A stretch of 64,000 nucleotides of DNA. Source: Amycolatopsis solani (GTDB taxonomy: Bacteria > Actinomycetota > Actinomycetes > Mycobacteriales > Pseudonocardiaceae). The notes under the pieces were generated by a model. The model was not told the DNA's origin and did not search any database. It saw only the letters and a program-made list of their open reading frames with translations. A program made the translations under genes and the position numbers. Below, one piece after another: positions 35,785 through 43,870 of the stretch (the stretch's first letter is position 1; every line of letters begins with the position of its first letter). The stretch lies in contig NZ_JAWQJT010000001.1 of the NCBI RefSeq assembly GCF_033441515.1, positions 3,844,001 to 3,908,000 of the forward strand. The letters are read 5' to 3'.

Positions 35785-35862
35785 CCGCTGTCTGCCCGAC
35801 GTGCCTGACCCACCGTCCCGCTGGCTTGGCTGGCCCGCCGTCCGGCTGGCTCGCTTGGTCCG

Positions 35863-37401
35863 TCAGTCCTGTGTGGCCCGGTAGATGCCGTAGCCGAAGC
35901 CCGCGACGTGCAGGCCGGCGGCGTCGTAGCTCGTGCCCTGCCCGAGGATCAGCTCACCCGGCGCCGTCACGTTCACCGTCGCCGCCCGCAGTGCTGGGTT
36001 GACCACCACGGTGAACTCGCCGCGGCGGTAGACGAACGGGTACCCGGCCCGGACGATCGAGACGTCCCCGCGGGTGCCCAGCGCCGGGTGGGCCTTGCGC
36101 AGGGCGATCAGCTCGCGGACGAGGTTCAGGTTCGAGGCCGGGTCGGCGCGCTGGGAAGCCACGTCCGGCCGGGTCGGCGATGGGTTCGCGGGCAGGTAGG
36201 TCACGTCCGGATCGGCCGCGTCCCACTGCATCGGCGTGCGCGAGCCGGCCCGGTTGAAGCCGTCTTCGAAGACCTGCAGCAGGCTGCCTTCGTGGTCGGG
36301 GAGGCCGGGCTGGTACTGCGTGCCGATCTCGTCGCCGTAGTAGATCGCCGGCAGCGTCGGCCAGGTCAGCAGGAACACCAGCGCGCTGCGCGCGTGCCGG
36401 GCCGTGCGCGAACCCGCCACCAGCCGCGGCCAGTCGTGGTTCGCCGTGGGCAGGATGACGTGGCCGCGGTCGCCGATCTCCGCCGTCGTCGTCGCCCATT
36501 CGGCGAGGAACACGTCGATCGACCCCTGGCCGGCCGCGTCGAAGTAGGCCGGCTTCGGGTCGTCCCACGTCATGTCATGCACGGCCCGGTTGTGGAACAG
36601 CGAACGGAACGCGCGGCTTTCCCCGTAGTGCATGAAGAAATCCGCGTCGAACCCGGCCGGGACGGCGAGCTTCGGGTCGTTCCACTCCGAAAGCAGCACG
36701 GTGCCGGGGTGCGCGCGGTCGATCCACGAACGGACATCGCGCCACAGCTTCGACGTCTCCACCAGCCCGGGATCGTCCTTGATCAGGAACGGCGCCATGT
36801 CGACCCGGAACCCCGCGATGCCGAAGCCCATCCAGAAGTCCATGATGTCGCGCAGGGCCTGGCGGTTTTCCCGCGGCCCTTCGGCGTCCACCGGCTGGCG
36901 CCACGGCTCGGCCTCGTTCGGCCGCCCGTACCCGAAGTTCAGCGCGGGTTGCACGGGGAAGTAGTTCGGCAGGTAGAAACCCTCCCGGCTGCCGGGCGAC
37001 GGCTGGAAGTTCGGCCCCTGCTCGGCCGCCCAGATGTACCGGTGGTCGTCGGGGTCGTTCGCCGACCGCACGAACCACGGGTGCTCGTTGGAGGTGTGCC
37101 CCGGAACGAGGTCGAGCAGCACCCGGATCCCGTGCCTGCCCGCCGAGTCGACCAGCTTGAGCAGGTCGTCGTTGCTGCCGTACCGCGGGTCGACGCGGCA
37201 GTAGTCGGCGACGTCGTACCCCGCGTCGAACATGGGGGAGGCGAAGCACGGGTTCAGCCAGACCGTGTTGACACCCAGCCACTCGAGGTAGTCCAATTTG
37301 GACTCGACACCCCCGAGATCGCCGATCCCGTCCCCGTTCGAGTCCGCGAAGCTCTGCGGATAGATCTGGTATAGGACCGCATCCGCCAACCAGTCAGCCA
37401 T
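35863..37401 (-). CDS. GH13 alpha-amylase-family enzyme (oligo-glucosidase/trehalose-synthase-like)
   Basis: 512 residues, no signal peptide. Starts DWLADAVLYQIYPQSFADSNGDGIGDLGGVESKLDYLEWLGV; conserved GH13 regions are DLVPGHTSNEHPWF, GFRVDMAPF (nucleophile Asp), LLSEWND (acid/base Glu) and PTANHDWPR. The family hydrolyses or rearranges alpha-glucosides in the cytosol. ATG chosen because it precedes the conserved domain and the upstream TTG has no support; a TAGCTT box lies just upstream, suggesting a leaderless message. It resembles, but is not a duplicate of, the enzyme at 61806-63359. Confidence 0.9.
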   Translation of the reverse strand: MADWLADAVLYQIYPQSFADSNGDGIGDLGGVESKLDYLEWLGVNTVWLNPCFASPMFDAGYDVADYCRVDPRYGSNDDLLKLVDSAGRHGIRVLLDLVPGHTSNEHPWFVRSANDPDDHRYIWAAEQGPNFQPSPGSREGFYLPNYFPVQPALNFGYGRPNEAEPWRQPVDAEGPRENRQALRDIMDFWMGFGIAGFRVDMAPFLIKDDPGLVETSKLWRDVRSWIDRAHPGTVLLSEWNDPKLAVPAGFDADFFMHYGESRAFRSLFHNRAVHDMTWDDPKPAYFDAAGQGSIDVFLAEWATTTAEIGDRGHVILPTANHDWPRLVAGSRTARHARSALVFLLTWPTLPAIYYGDEIGTQYQPGLPDHEGSLLQVFEDGFNRAGSRTPMQWDAADPDVTYLPANPSPTRPDVASQRADPASNLNLVRELIALRKAHPALGTRGDVSIVRAGYPFVYRRGEFTVVVNPALRAATVNVTAPGELILGQGTSYDAAGLHVAGFGYGIYRATQD

Positions 37402-37508
37402 GCTTGCCAAGCTACAAGAACCGCCGGTCGGCAGGCGTATTCAAACGTGCGGCACGCAGATCGCCGAGAGCGGTGGTGCTCCCGGCGATCTGGTGAAGGT
37501 TTTCCCGT

Positions 37509-38102
37509 TCAGCGCTTGACGTTGTAGTGCAGGTGCAGCACGCGGTCACCCTGGATGACGACGTCCGGGTCCTCCAGCTGAACGGTGCCGGAGTGGCTGC
37601 CGAAGTACCGCTTGCCTTCACCGAAGACGACCGGCGCGACGTCCAGCGCGACCTCGTCGACGAGCCCGGCCGAGAACGCCTGCCCGGCCACGTCCCCCGC
37701 GGCCACGCAGACCAGCCCGTCACCGGCGAGCTTCTTGGCCAGGTTGATGCCGTTTTCGATCGAGTCGGCCGTGTGGAACGGCGCGTCGGGGAACCGGGCC
37801 AGCCACTCCTCCGGCAGCGGCCGGTGCGTGATGACGACGAGCTCGTCCGCGGACGCGGGCTTGCCGCCCCAGCCGTCGAAGGTGTCGAAGAGGTGCCGGC
37901 CGATCACCGTGACCTTGATGGCGTCCCAGAAGGGCTGCACGTAGTCCGCGGAAGCCTGGCTGACGTTGAACGACCACTCGTCGTTGGCGCGGACCGTCAC
38001 GTCGCCGTTCCCGTACCAGTCGAACAGCGGCCCGACCGTGTCATCCGGGTAGGCGATGTAGCCGTCCAGAGATACCACAGCGTGTACGACAACTCGGGCC
38101 AT
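37509..38102 (-). CDS. RibD C-terminal/dihydrofolate-reductase-like protein
   Basis: 197 residues. VVVHAVVSLDGYIAYPDD at the N-terminus, TVIGRHLFDTFDGWGG, LVVITHRP, LVCVAAGDVAGQAFSAGLVDEVALDVAPVVFGEGKRYFG at the end: the standard RibD-C reductase fold binding NADPH. Function is usually unassigned for this paralogous group. Stands alone between GH13 and VOC genes on the same strand. Confidence 0.88.
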   Translation of the reverse strand: MARVVVHAVVSLDGYIAYPDDTVGPLFDWYGNGDVTVRANDEWSFNVSQASADYVQPFWDAIKVTVIGRHLFDTFDGWGGKPASADELVVITHRPLPEEWLARFPDAPFHTADSIENGINLAKKLAGDGLVCVAAGDVAGQAFSAGLVDEVALDVAPVVFGEGKRYFGSHSGTVQLEDPDVVIQGDRVLHLHYNVKR

Positions 38103-38189
38103 TGCATCCGCTCCTTGGATTCATCGGCGGCGCAGGGCATTCCTGCGCCCGTTGGCGATGCTATCGACCGGACGGCACCCCGCATCTTC

Positions 38190-38633
38190 CTAGTTGCTCT
38201 CCTCGGCGAGTTCGACGATGAGCCCTTCGGGCCCGCGGACGTAGCACATCCGGAAGATGTTTTCGTAGTTCACGATTTCGCCGACGGTGTCCAGACCTTT
38301 TGCCCGAATTCGCTCGATCGTGCGGTCGAGGTCGTCGACGATGTACGCGATGTGCCGGAATCCCAACCGGTTCACCGCCGAAGCCCCGGCGGGCGCCGGG
38401 TCGACCGGGTGGTGGAACTTGGTCAGCTCGAGCTTCCCGCTGCCGTCCGGTGCGTTCACCATCACCATTTCCGCGTGCACACCCTCGAGCCCGAGGATCC
38501 GGTCGACCCACTCGTCTTCGATCCGCATCGGCGCGGCGACTTCGAAGCCGAGATCGGCGAAGAAGGCCGTCACCGCTTCGAGGTCGTCGACGATCACCCC
38601 GACGTGCTCGAAACGCCGCACCCCACCGCTCAT
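38190..38633 (-). CDS. VOC-family protein
   Basis: 147 residues; AGGAG upstream of the ATG. Opens RRFEHVGVIVDDLEAVTAFFADLGFEV, with a second module NRLGFRHIAYIVDDLDRTIERIRAKGL and YVRGPEGLIVELAEE. Glyoxalase-fold metal protein; may be a dioxygenase, epimerase or binding protein. Twenty-eight bases after the DinB-like gene on the same strand, so probably co-transcribed. Confidence 0.88.
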   Translation of the reverse strand: MSGGVRRFEHVGVIVDDLEAVTAFFADLGFEVAAPMRIEDEWVDRILGLEGVHAEMVMVNAPDGSGKLELTKFHHPVDPAPAGASAVNRLGFRHIAYIVDDLDRTIERIRAKGLDTVGEIVNYENIFRMCYVRGPEGLIVELAEESN

Positions 38634-38661
38634 CGCGAATTCTCCTTGTCCCTCGGCCGGT

Positions 38662-39267
38662 TCAGGCACGCGCCCACGGCGCCCGGCGCCCCACGTGACC
38701 CAGGTGCGCGGTCAGCAGATCGGCCTCCGGGCCGACCTCCACGGGCGGCCCGAACATCCCGAGCGCCCGCGCTTCGGGCCCGACGAGCACGGCGGCGAAC
38801 TTCTGCGCCGCCGCCACGACCTCGACGTCGGGCGCGTAGTCCACCCCGCCGCCGCTCGCCAGGTCCCAGCCGTGGGTGAGCACCTCGTTGAGGCACATCA
38901 AGGCGTGCACCGAACCGGGCGTGTCCGCGCCACCCTTGCCCGGGGTGACCCGGTCGAGGATCCCGGGCTCGGAAAAGGCGGTGACGCACCGGTCCCCGAG
39001 CGCGCGAACGGCGGCCGCGGGGTCCGCGCCGAGCCGCTCGGTGTGCGCGAGGTGTTCGAGCCGGTCCGGCTGCGAGTCGGCGGGGTCCAGCGCCGGCCCG
39101 GTCGCGGCCTGCGTCGCCAGGCCGACCATGCCCAGCATGTGGTTGCCGACCTGGCGCACCGACCACCGTTGGCACGGGCTCCGCCCGTCCCAGGCCGCCG
39201 GTTCGATGGCGGCCACGACACCCGCCGTCGTCCGGAAAGCGCGCTCGAGCAGTGTGGGCAGATCCAT
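38662..39267 (-). CDS. TIGR03086/DinB-like (mycothiol-dependent maleylpyruvate isomerase N-domain) protein
   Basis: 201 residues; GAGAGGACGG before the ATG. Four-helix DinB-like fold: LLERAFRTTAGVVAAIEPAAWDGRSPCQRWSVRQVGNHMLGMVG, with metal-site His in VGNHM and in LTHGWDLA. Actinobacterial relatives bind a divalent metal and some use mycothiol. Specific substrate unknown. Paired with the VOC gene downstream. Confidence 0.82.
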   Translation of the reverse strand: MDLPTLLERAFRTTAGVVAAIEPAAWDGRSPCQRWSVRQVGNHMLGMVGLATQAATGPALDPADSQPDRLEHLAHTERLGADPAAAVRALGDRCVTAFSEPGILDRVTPGKGGADTPGSVHALMCLNEVLTHGWDLASGGGVDYAPDVEVVAAAQKFAAVLVGPEARALGMFGPPVEVGPEADLLTAHLGHVGRRAPWARA

Positions 39268-39400
39268 GTCCGTCCTCTCGTCGCCTGCTTTCCTCCAATC
39301 TGGGACAAGATCACGCAAGAGATCATCTTGTGGCGTGCGAAGTTGCTCTTTGCGGTGGTCAGCGGCTCGGCGCGCGCGGTTGAGTGTCCGCAAGTGACTG

Positions 39401-39736
39401 TCAAGCGGCCTCCGCGGTGGGCTGCGCCGCCGCGGGATCGGACGCCGCCCGCCCGGTGTTCGGCGCCGGATCCGAACTGGACAGTGCGGCGCCGCCGGTC
39501 GGCGCCGACGGTGGTGCGGTGCCGGAATGCTCCGCGTCCGCGCGGAAGGCCAAGTGGTGCAGCTTCCTCAGGTGCCGCTGCACCAGACCGGCCCGGCGCG
39601 CTTCCGCGAAGATGGCGCGCGCGGCGCCGTTCTCACGGCGACGGCGGTGACGTGGGGTGGATCCGTGGTCCGCCACGATGGTGTCCTCCACAGGGGTGTG
39701 CCGGATCGAGCCGGCGTGTCGGGTTGACGCGTTCAT
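39401..39736 (-). CDS. hypothetical small protein
   Basis: 111 residues from an ATG with no strong ribosome site. Basic N-terminal half (STPRHRRRRENGAARAIFAEARRAGLVQRHLRKLHHLAF) and an Ala/Pro/Ser-rich tail. Third-position G+C is high, which favours a real gene, but the length and composition give no family. It lies in a stretch otherwise without genes, before the tRNA. Confidence 0.35.
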   Translation of the reverse strand: MNASTRHAGSIRHTPVEDTIVADHGSTPRHRRRRENGAARAIFAEARRAGLVQRHLRKLHHLAFRADAEHSGTAPPSAPTGGAALSSSDPAPNTGRAASDPAAAQPTAEAA

Positions 39737-40004
39737 CGCTCGGTGTGACCGTTCGGTCGCGCGGGAGCACGACGGACGGTTCGCCGTCTGGGTAACAAGG
39801 TTGTCTCGACTGGAACTCGACCGGCTGGATTGGGCCACCTGGCCGCTCGCGCGGTGCGTCGTCCGGACCTTTGCGCGCTGCGGGGGAATGCGCGCCGCCA
39901 CCGTCCATTGTGGGAGCACACCGGGTGCGGGAAGGTGTTCCGGTGTGGGGCCGATCACGTGGCCAGGGCACGTCGTGCGCAGCCGCGCACGACGTCTTCC
40001 CTGG

Positions 40005-40081
40005 TGGCGCCCCCGGCAGGACTCGAACCTGCGACCTAGAGATTAGAAGGCTCTTGCTCTATCCAGCTGAGCTACGAGGGC
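40005..40081 (-). tRNA. tRNA-Arg (anticodon UCU), CCA encoded
   Basis: Reads GCCCTCGTAGCTCAGCTGGA at the 5' end; D-arm GCTC/GAGC, anticodon loop CTTCTAA giving UCU, T-arm GCAGG-TTCGAGT-CCTGC, acceptor GCCCTCG/CGGGGGC with one G-U, discriminator G and encoded CCA. The closing pair of the anticodon stem is C-U and cannot pair normally. It reads the rare AGA (and AGG) codons. Confidence 0.93.
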
Positions 40082-40314
40082 CCGCGCCGACGGCCTGCTG
40101 CCGATCGTGCCGGTCGCCCGGCACGGGCAGCTTAGTCGTCGCCATCCTCTCGATCGTTCGACACCGGCGAATCGTTTCAGGTCTCGTTCGACGTAATTCG
40201 GGAGTCCGGTAGCGACATCGTCACCACCGGCGATCTGACCCGCTCGGGGGAGGTGTCCGGACCTGTCCGGCCCGGCCCCGTTCGGGGTGCGGTGGCAGAC
40301 CGCCGCCGGGGAAG

Positions 40315-40354
40315 CCCCGTGGGCGCGCCACGCCGCAGAGGCGCGCCCACGGGG
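40315..40354. terminator. 15-bp hairpin downstream of the I36-type gene
   Basis: CCCCGTGGGCGCGCC pairs perfectly with GGCGCGCCCACGGGG around a 10-base loop. Probable terminator of the minus-strand gene at 40457-40840. Confidence 0.65.
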
Positions 40355-40356
40355 GT

Positions 40357-40382
40357 GGGGCCGCTGTCGGGGGAGCGGCCCC
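40357..40382. terminator. second hairpin in tandem
   Basis: GGGGCCGCT / AGCGGCCCC stem, directly beside the previous hairpin on the side facing the I36-type gene. Confidence 0.5.
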
Positions 40383-40456
40383 GGACGGGCCCGGCCGTCG
40401 CCGCGAGCCGGCTCCCCCCTTGGAGCGGGCGACGGGCACGGGCCCAGCTCAAGGGG

Positions 40457-40840
40457 TCATTCCCAGATCTGGACCGCGCGGACCAGGAAGGGCGCGTTCG
40501 GGACGTACGTGCCACCACCCGGGTAGGTGATGAAATCGCCCTCGGTCGAGCATTCCTCGTCCTGGTACACCGTGACGTCGCGGCTCATCAGATTCGCGAA
40601 CGACGATCCCGCGAATCCTTCGGGCAGCGGAATGCATTCCCCGGGATTCGCGGTGCGCAGATCGAGCCGTTCGGACTCGCCGCCGTAGGCATCCGCCGAC
40701 CACAGGCAGAATTCACCCTTCTGACAAGCCGGATCCGGCGGCGGCGAAGCGGCCTGAGCCACTCCGGCACTGGTCAGCAGTCCGACGACGGCCAGGACGA
40801 GCAACTGCGGCAGCCGGGAACGGAGACGGCCTGAAGACAT
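40457..40840 (-). CDS. secreted peptidase-inhibitor family I36-like protein
   Basis: 127 residues; GAGGGG before ATG. Sec signal RLRSRLPQLLVLAVVGLLTSAGVAQA. Mature part contains CQKGEFCLWSADAYGGESERLDL, a beta/gamma-crystallin-like (I36) motif, and ECSTEGDFITYPGGGTYVPNAP; four cysteines can form disulfides. Exported protein that may inhibit proteases or bind metal. Divergent from an MFS gene across an intergenic region with interleaved inverted repeats. Confidence 0.82.
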   Translation of the reverse strand: MSSGRLRSRLPQLLVLAVVGLLTSAGVAQAASPPPDPACQKGEFCLWSADAYGGESERLDLRTANPGECIPLPEGFAGSSFANLMSRDVTVYQDEECSTEGDFITYPGGGTYVPNAPFLVRAVQIWE

Positions 40841-40938
40841 GGTGGATTCCCCTCGGGAGTCGCGGCCCGGTGGCCGCGGTGGATGTGTGATTCCAGGTTG
40901 GCTCGCCGGGGAACGGTTGTCAGCCCGCAATTTCGATT

Positions 40939-40990
40939 CTGTGGACAACTCCGGGAAGCGGGCGCAGTTGTCCACAGGGCCGCTTCCGGG
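40939..40990. promoter_or_regulatory. interleaved inverted repeats with two DnaA-box-like words
   Basis: CTGTGGACAACT (40939-40950) and its perfect complement at 40966-40977 each contain TTGTCCACA. A second inverted pair, GGAAGCGG and CCGCTTCC, straddles the right arm, giving an A-B-A'-B' order. In RNA this could be a pseudoknot; in DNA it could be an operator. It lies 68-119 bases before the MFS start. Confidence 0.5.
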
Positions 40991-41057
40991 GCTTGCGACC
41001 GGGGCGGTTCCGGTGTTATGCGCGCCGTGTCAAGCTGGGGCCGCGGAAGGGGGAACC

Positions 41058-42239
41058 ATGCGGGATCGGGTCGCGGTGTTCACCGTGTTCGCCCTCAACG
41101 GGCTGGCGATCGGCTCGTGGGCGACGCGGACGCCCGCGCTGGCCGCCCAGGTGCACGCCACCCCCGGCGTCTTCGGGCTCGCGCTGCTCGGCGCCAGCGT
41201 CGGCATGCTCTCGGCCGCTTCGGTGGCCGGCCGGGTCGTCGAGCGCTTCGGCGCGCGGGTGGTCGTGGCGGGGACCACCGTCCTGGCCGCCGTCGCGCTG
41301 GTGCTGATCGGGTTCGCGCCGGGCATTCCGCTCCTGGCCGGGGCGCTGTTCGCGGTCGGCGCGAGCGTCGGGATGCTCGACGTCGCGATGAACGTCGCCG
41401 CGGTGGCCGTCGAACGACGCACCCGGCGGCCGCTCATGCCGGTCTTCCACGCGGGGTTCAGCGTGGGCGCCCTCGCCGGTTCGCTGGCCGCGGGGCTCGC
41501 CGCGGGCCACGGCTGGTCCCCGGCGCGCCACCTCACCACCGCGGCCGTCGTCGCGGTCGCGGTGCTGCTGCTGGTGGTCCGGGCGGTGCCGGGCAGCCGT
41601 CCCGAGCACGCCACCGGGCCGGTGGTCACCGGCCACCGGGCGCCGATCCGCCGCCCGGTGCTGTGGCTGCTCGCCGCGGTCGCGCTGTGCTCGGCCGTCG
41701 CCGAGGGCGCGGCGGCCGACTGGTCCGCGCTGCTGATGACCGCCGAACGCGGCGTCGGCCAGGGTGCGGCGGCGCTGGCGTTCGCCGGGTTCCAGCTGGT
41801 CATGGCGCTGGCCCGGCTGACCGGCCCGTGGGTGCAACGGCGGTTCGGGCCGACCCGCTGCCTGGTCGCGGGTGCGGCGCTGGCCACGGCCGGGTTCCTC
41901 GCGACGGCCACGATCCCGGCCGCGGCGGTCGCGTACGTCGGCTTCGCGCTGGCCGGCGCGGGTCTCGCGGCGTCGTTCCCGCTCGCGTTGAGCCTCGCCG
42001 GCGACGCCGGGAAGCGCGGTGACGGCACCGGTGGCGAGCGCGAGATCGGGTTCGTGTCGGCCATCGCGTACACCGGGTTCCTGGCCGGGCCGCCGGTCAT
42101 CGGGGGCATCGCGCAGGGGATCGGGTACGGCGCCGCGTTCGTGTTCGTCGCGCTGGTCGCGGCGCTGATCCTGCCCGCGGCGGTCGCGGCCCGGTCGTCG
42201 CGGCGGCGGGAGGAAGCGCGGCAGGCCGCAGTGGGGTGA
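41058..42239 (+). CDS. MFS transporter
   Basis: 393 residues; GGAAGGGGGAA precedes the ATG. About 12 hydrophobic segments; FALNGLAIGSWATRTPALAAQVHATPGVFGLALLGASVGML at the start and GRVVERFGARVVVAG (motif A-like) are typical of the sugar-/drug-transporter MFS group related to YbjJ. Convergent with the YcaO gene across a Family A repeat, so not obviously part of the RiPP operon. Substrate unknown. Confidence 0.88.
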   Translation: MRDRVAVFTVFALNGLAIGSWATRTPALAAQVHATPGVFGLALLGASVGMLSAASVAGRVVERFGARVVVAGTTVLAAVALVLIGFAPGIPLLAGALFAVGASVGMLDVAMNVAAVAVERRTRRPLMPVFHAGFSVGALAGSLAAGLAAGHGWSPARHLTTAAVVAVAVLLLVVRAVPGSRPEHATGPVVTGHRAPIRRPVLWLLAAVALCSAVAEGAAADWSALLMTAERGVGQGAAALAFAGFQLVMALARLTGPWVQRRFGPTRCLVAGAALATAGFLATATIPAAAVAYVGFALAGAGLAASFPLALSLAGDAGKRGDGTGGEREIGFVSAIAYTGFLAGPPVIGGIAQGIGYGAAFVFVALVAALILPAAVAARSSRRREEARQAAVG

Positions 42240-42263
42240 GTTCGGGCCGGTCCGGCTGGGCAT

Positions 42264-42349
42264 GCGCCCCAATGTGGCATTGGGTGCGTCTGACGCACCG
42301 AACGCCACATTGGGTGCGCTGGACGCACCGAACGCCACATTGGGGCGCT
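42264..42349. repeat. Family A intergenic palindromic repeat, copy 3
   Basis: One forward unit (GCGCCCCAATGTGGCATTGG) and two inverted units (CGAACGCCACATTGGG), between the convergent MFS and YcaO genes. Confidence 0.9.
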
Positions 42350-42383
42350 CGTCCCGAGCGGAGCCGCGCCCGCGCGCCGAGCC

Positions 42384-43724
42384 TCAGCCGTGTGGCATCG
42401 GGGCGCGGTTGAGTTCCTCCTCGGCCAGCGGCTCCGGGTGCCACCCCAGCCTCGCCCCGAGGTCCTGGACCCGTCTCAGGCCCAGCGGGGGATACGCGGC
42501 CGGTGCCGTGCCGACCGTGCCCGGGACCAGGACCCGCACCACCCGCACGCCGTCCGCCGCCGCTTCCGGCGTTGTCAGGTCGACGTACAGGACCTCGTGC
42601 CCCGCCGCGGTCACGCACGCGTGCAGGGCGTCCAGCGAGTCGTCCGCCGGCCGCGGGATCGCTGCCCAGGCGACTTCGGGACCGCCCGTGGCCCAGGCCA
42701 GCGCTGCCGAGCCGGCTCGGGGGTCGAGGTGGAACTGCTGGTGGCACAGCAGCTCCACCAGGTCCGCCGGACCGTACTGGTCGGCGTAGTCCCGCGCCGC
42801 CCGCCACGGCTTCAGCGGGCTCGGGCGGTTGGCGATGATCGCCGACACCGCGTCGCGGTCGTCGAGCGTGCGGCACGTGATCTGCAGCGTGTACGCCTCC
42901 GCCAGTGCCTTCAGCGCCGCCTGCTCGGGGTCGGGCCGCATCGCCGTGCCCACCGTCAGCCACCCTTCCGGCGAGCGGACCGCGGCGGCGATCACCGGCA
43001 CGCCGAACGCGTTCTCGATCGACCAGAAGCGGGCGTCGCCGCCGAGGGCAGCCAGGCGCGGGGTCGGGGCCAGGGTGGGCTGGGGCGCGCCGTTGAGCCA
43101 CCAGACCGCCGCGGCGTCGTGTTCGACGATCTCCTGCAATCCCGACCGGATCGCGGCTTCGAGGGTTTCGCCCGCGGCCGTGCCGCCGATCGCCGGGAAC
43201 GCGTGCAGCGGTTCCGCGACCTGTTTCGGCACGTGGGGCCAACCGGTGTGGACCAGGAACGCCGGCACGTGGACGTCACCACCGCCGAGGGAGGTGGCAC
43301 GCACCCAGTGGACCGGTGACGAGCCGAGGAACGGCGTGAAGGGGAACCCGGGCGTGGCGTACTGGCGGGGCGAATACAGGGCGACGCGCGCGGGGGACAG
43401 CGCCGTCAGCCCGCGGGCGACGAGGTCGTCGTGGCTGCCGTGGACGAGGTCCTCGGGCGGCCAGGTCGCGCAGTATCGCTCCACCGCCTCGCCCCGGGCG
43501 GCCACGCGCGCGTGCACCGGGTCGTCCCACGACGTGCCGAAGCCCTGCGGGTCGGCCTGCCACGGGAGGTCGACCCGGCGGATGTCGGCGACCGCCAGGT
43601 GCAGGGCCGCCGGAACGCCTTCCAGGCCGGCGAAGGACCGCAGCCGCGTGACGATGGGGCCGGGGCCCGGCGCGGAGCGGCGCTCGCCGCTCCGGCCGGG
43701 CATCCCTTCGTGCACAGCGGTCAT
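42384..43724 (-). CDS. stand-alone YcaO-domain protein (RiPP cyclodehydratase candidate)
   Basis: 446 residues. YcaO ATP-binding segments are visible: GFGTSWDDPVHARVAARGEAVERYC (Glu79, Glu82), IGGTAAGETLEAAIRSGLQEIVEHDAA (Glu198, Glu201) and QAALKALAEAYTLQ. It ends ...NRAPMPHG, only partly like the proline-rich tail of azoline-forming YcaOs. YcaO enzymes phosphorylate a peptide amide and let Cys, Thr/Ser or another nucleophile attack. The start ATGA overlaps the precursor stop, so precursor and enzyme are translated together. No E1/ThiF leader-binding protein, TfuA or dehydrogenase is adjacent. Bottromycin-type stand-alone YcaO is the nearest functional precedent, by inference. Confidence 0.88.
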   Translation of the reverse strand: MTAVHEGMPGRSGERRSAPGPGPIVTRLRSFAGLEGVPAALHLAVADIRRVDLPWQADPQGFGTSWDDPVHARVAARGEAVERYCATWPPEDLVHGSHDDLVARGLTALSPARVALYSPRQYATPGFPFTPFLGSSPVHWVRATSLGGGDVHVPAFLVHTGWPHVPKQVAEPLHAFPAIGGTAAGETLEAAIRSGLQEIVEHDAAAVWWLNGAPQPTLAPTPRLAALGGDARFWSIENAFGVPVIAAAVRSPEGWLTVGTAMRPDPEQAALKALAEAYTLQITCRTLDDRDAVSAIIANRPSPLKPWRAARDYADQYGPADLVELLCHQQFHLDPRAGSAALAWATGGPEVAWAAIPRPADDSLDALHACVTAAGHEVLYVDLTTPEAAADGVRVVRVLVPGTVGTAPAAYPPLGLRRVQDLGARLGWHPEPLAEEELNRAPMPHG

Positions 43725-43870
43725 CGGCGTTCCGGCAGGTAGGCCGCGACGCACGTGTTGACCGTGAGGCTCGCGGCCACGCACGTGTTCACGACGAGGC
43801 TCGCCGCGACGCACGTGTTGACGACCAGTGCTTCCGGGGCGGTCTCGACGGAGAACTGCTCCTGCTTCAT
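43721..43870 (-). CDS. RiPP precursor peptide with three decapeptide core repeats
   Basis: 49 residues: leader MKQEQFSVETAPEAL, then VVNTCVAASL (16-25), VVNTCVAASL (26-35), TVNTCVAAYL (36-45) and tail PERR. Every repeat keeps Val-Asn-Thr-Cys-Val-Ala-Ala, with Cys20, Cys30 and Cys40 as candidate azoline or other modification sites. Both ends are four-base ATGA overlaps: with the exporter stop upstream and the YcaO start downstream. Size, repeats and neighbours fit a multi-core RiPP precursor. No protease gene is adjacent. The same frame is open far upstream, but that is an antisense-like extension through the exporter gene. Confidence 0.85.
   Translation of the reverse strand: MKQEQFSVETAPEALVVNTCVAASLVVNTCVAASLTVNTCVAAYLPERR

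Larger units (their letters stand above)
40082..40456. other. 375-bp intergenic region with two strong hairpins
   Basis: Between the tRNA and the I36-type gene. No gene supported; the short open frames are compositional. Its notable contents are two GC-rich hairpins listed separately. Confidence 0.6.

Noticed and set aside
35581..35860. CRISPR array
   Set aside because: Units are contiguous without spacers, and no cas gene is present.
32860..39267. Region 4 accessory genes as one biosynthetic cluster with the nine-gene operon
   Set aside because: Strand switches, separate terminators and a self-regulated MarR/VOC pair argue for independent units; no shared operator was found.
40253..40834. 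A 193-codon plus-strand frame before the MFS gene
   Set aside because: It runs antisense to the well-supported I36-type secreted protein and through hairpin DNA.
40939..40990. Replication origin
   Set aside because: Only two DnaA-box-like words and no dnaA/dnaN/gyrB neighbourhood or AT-rich unwinding region.
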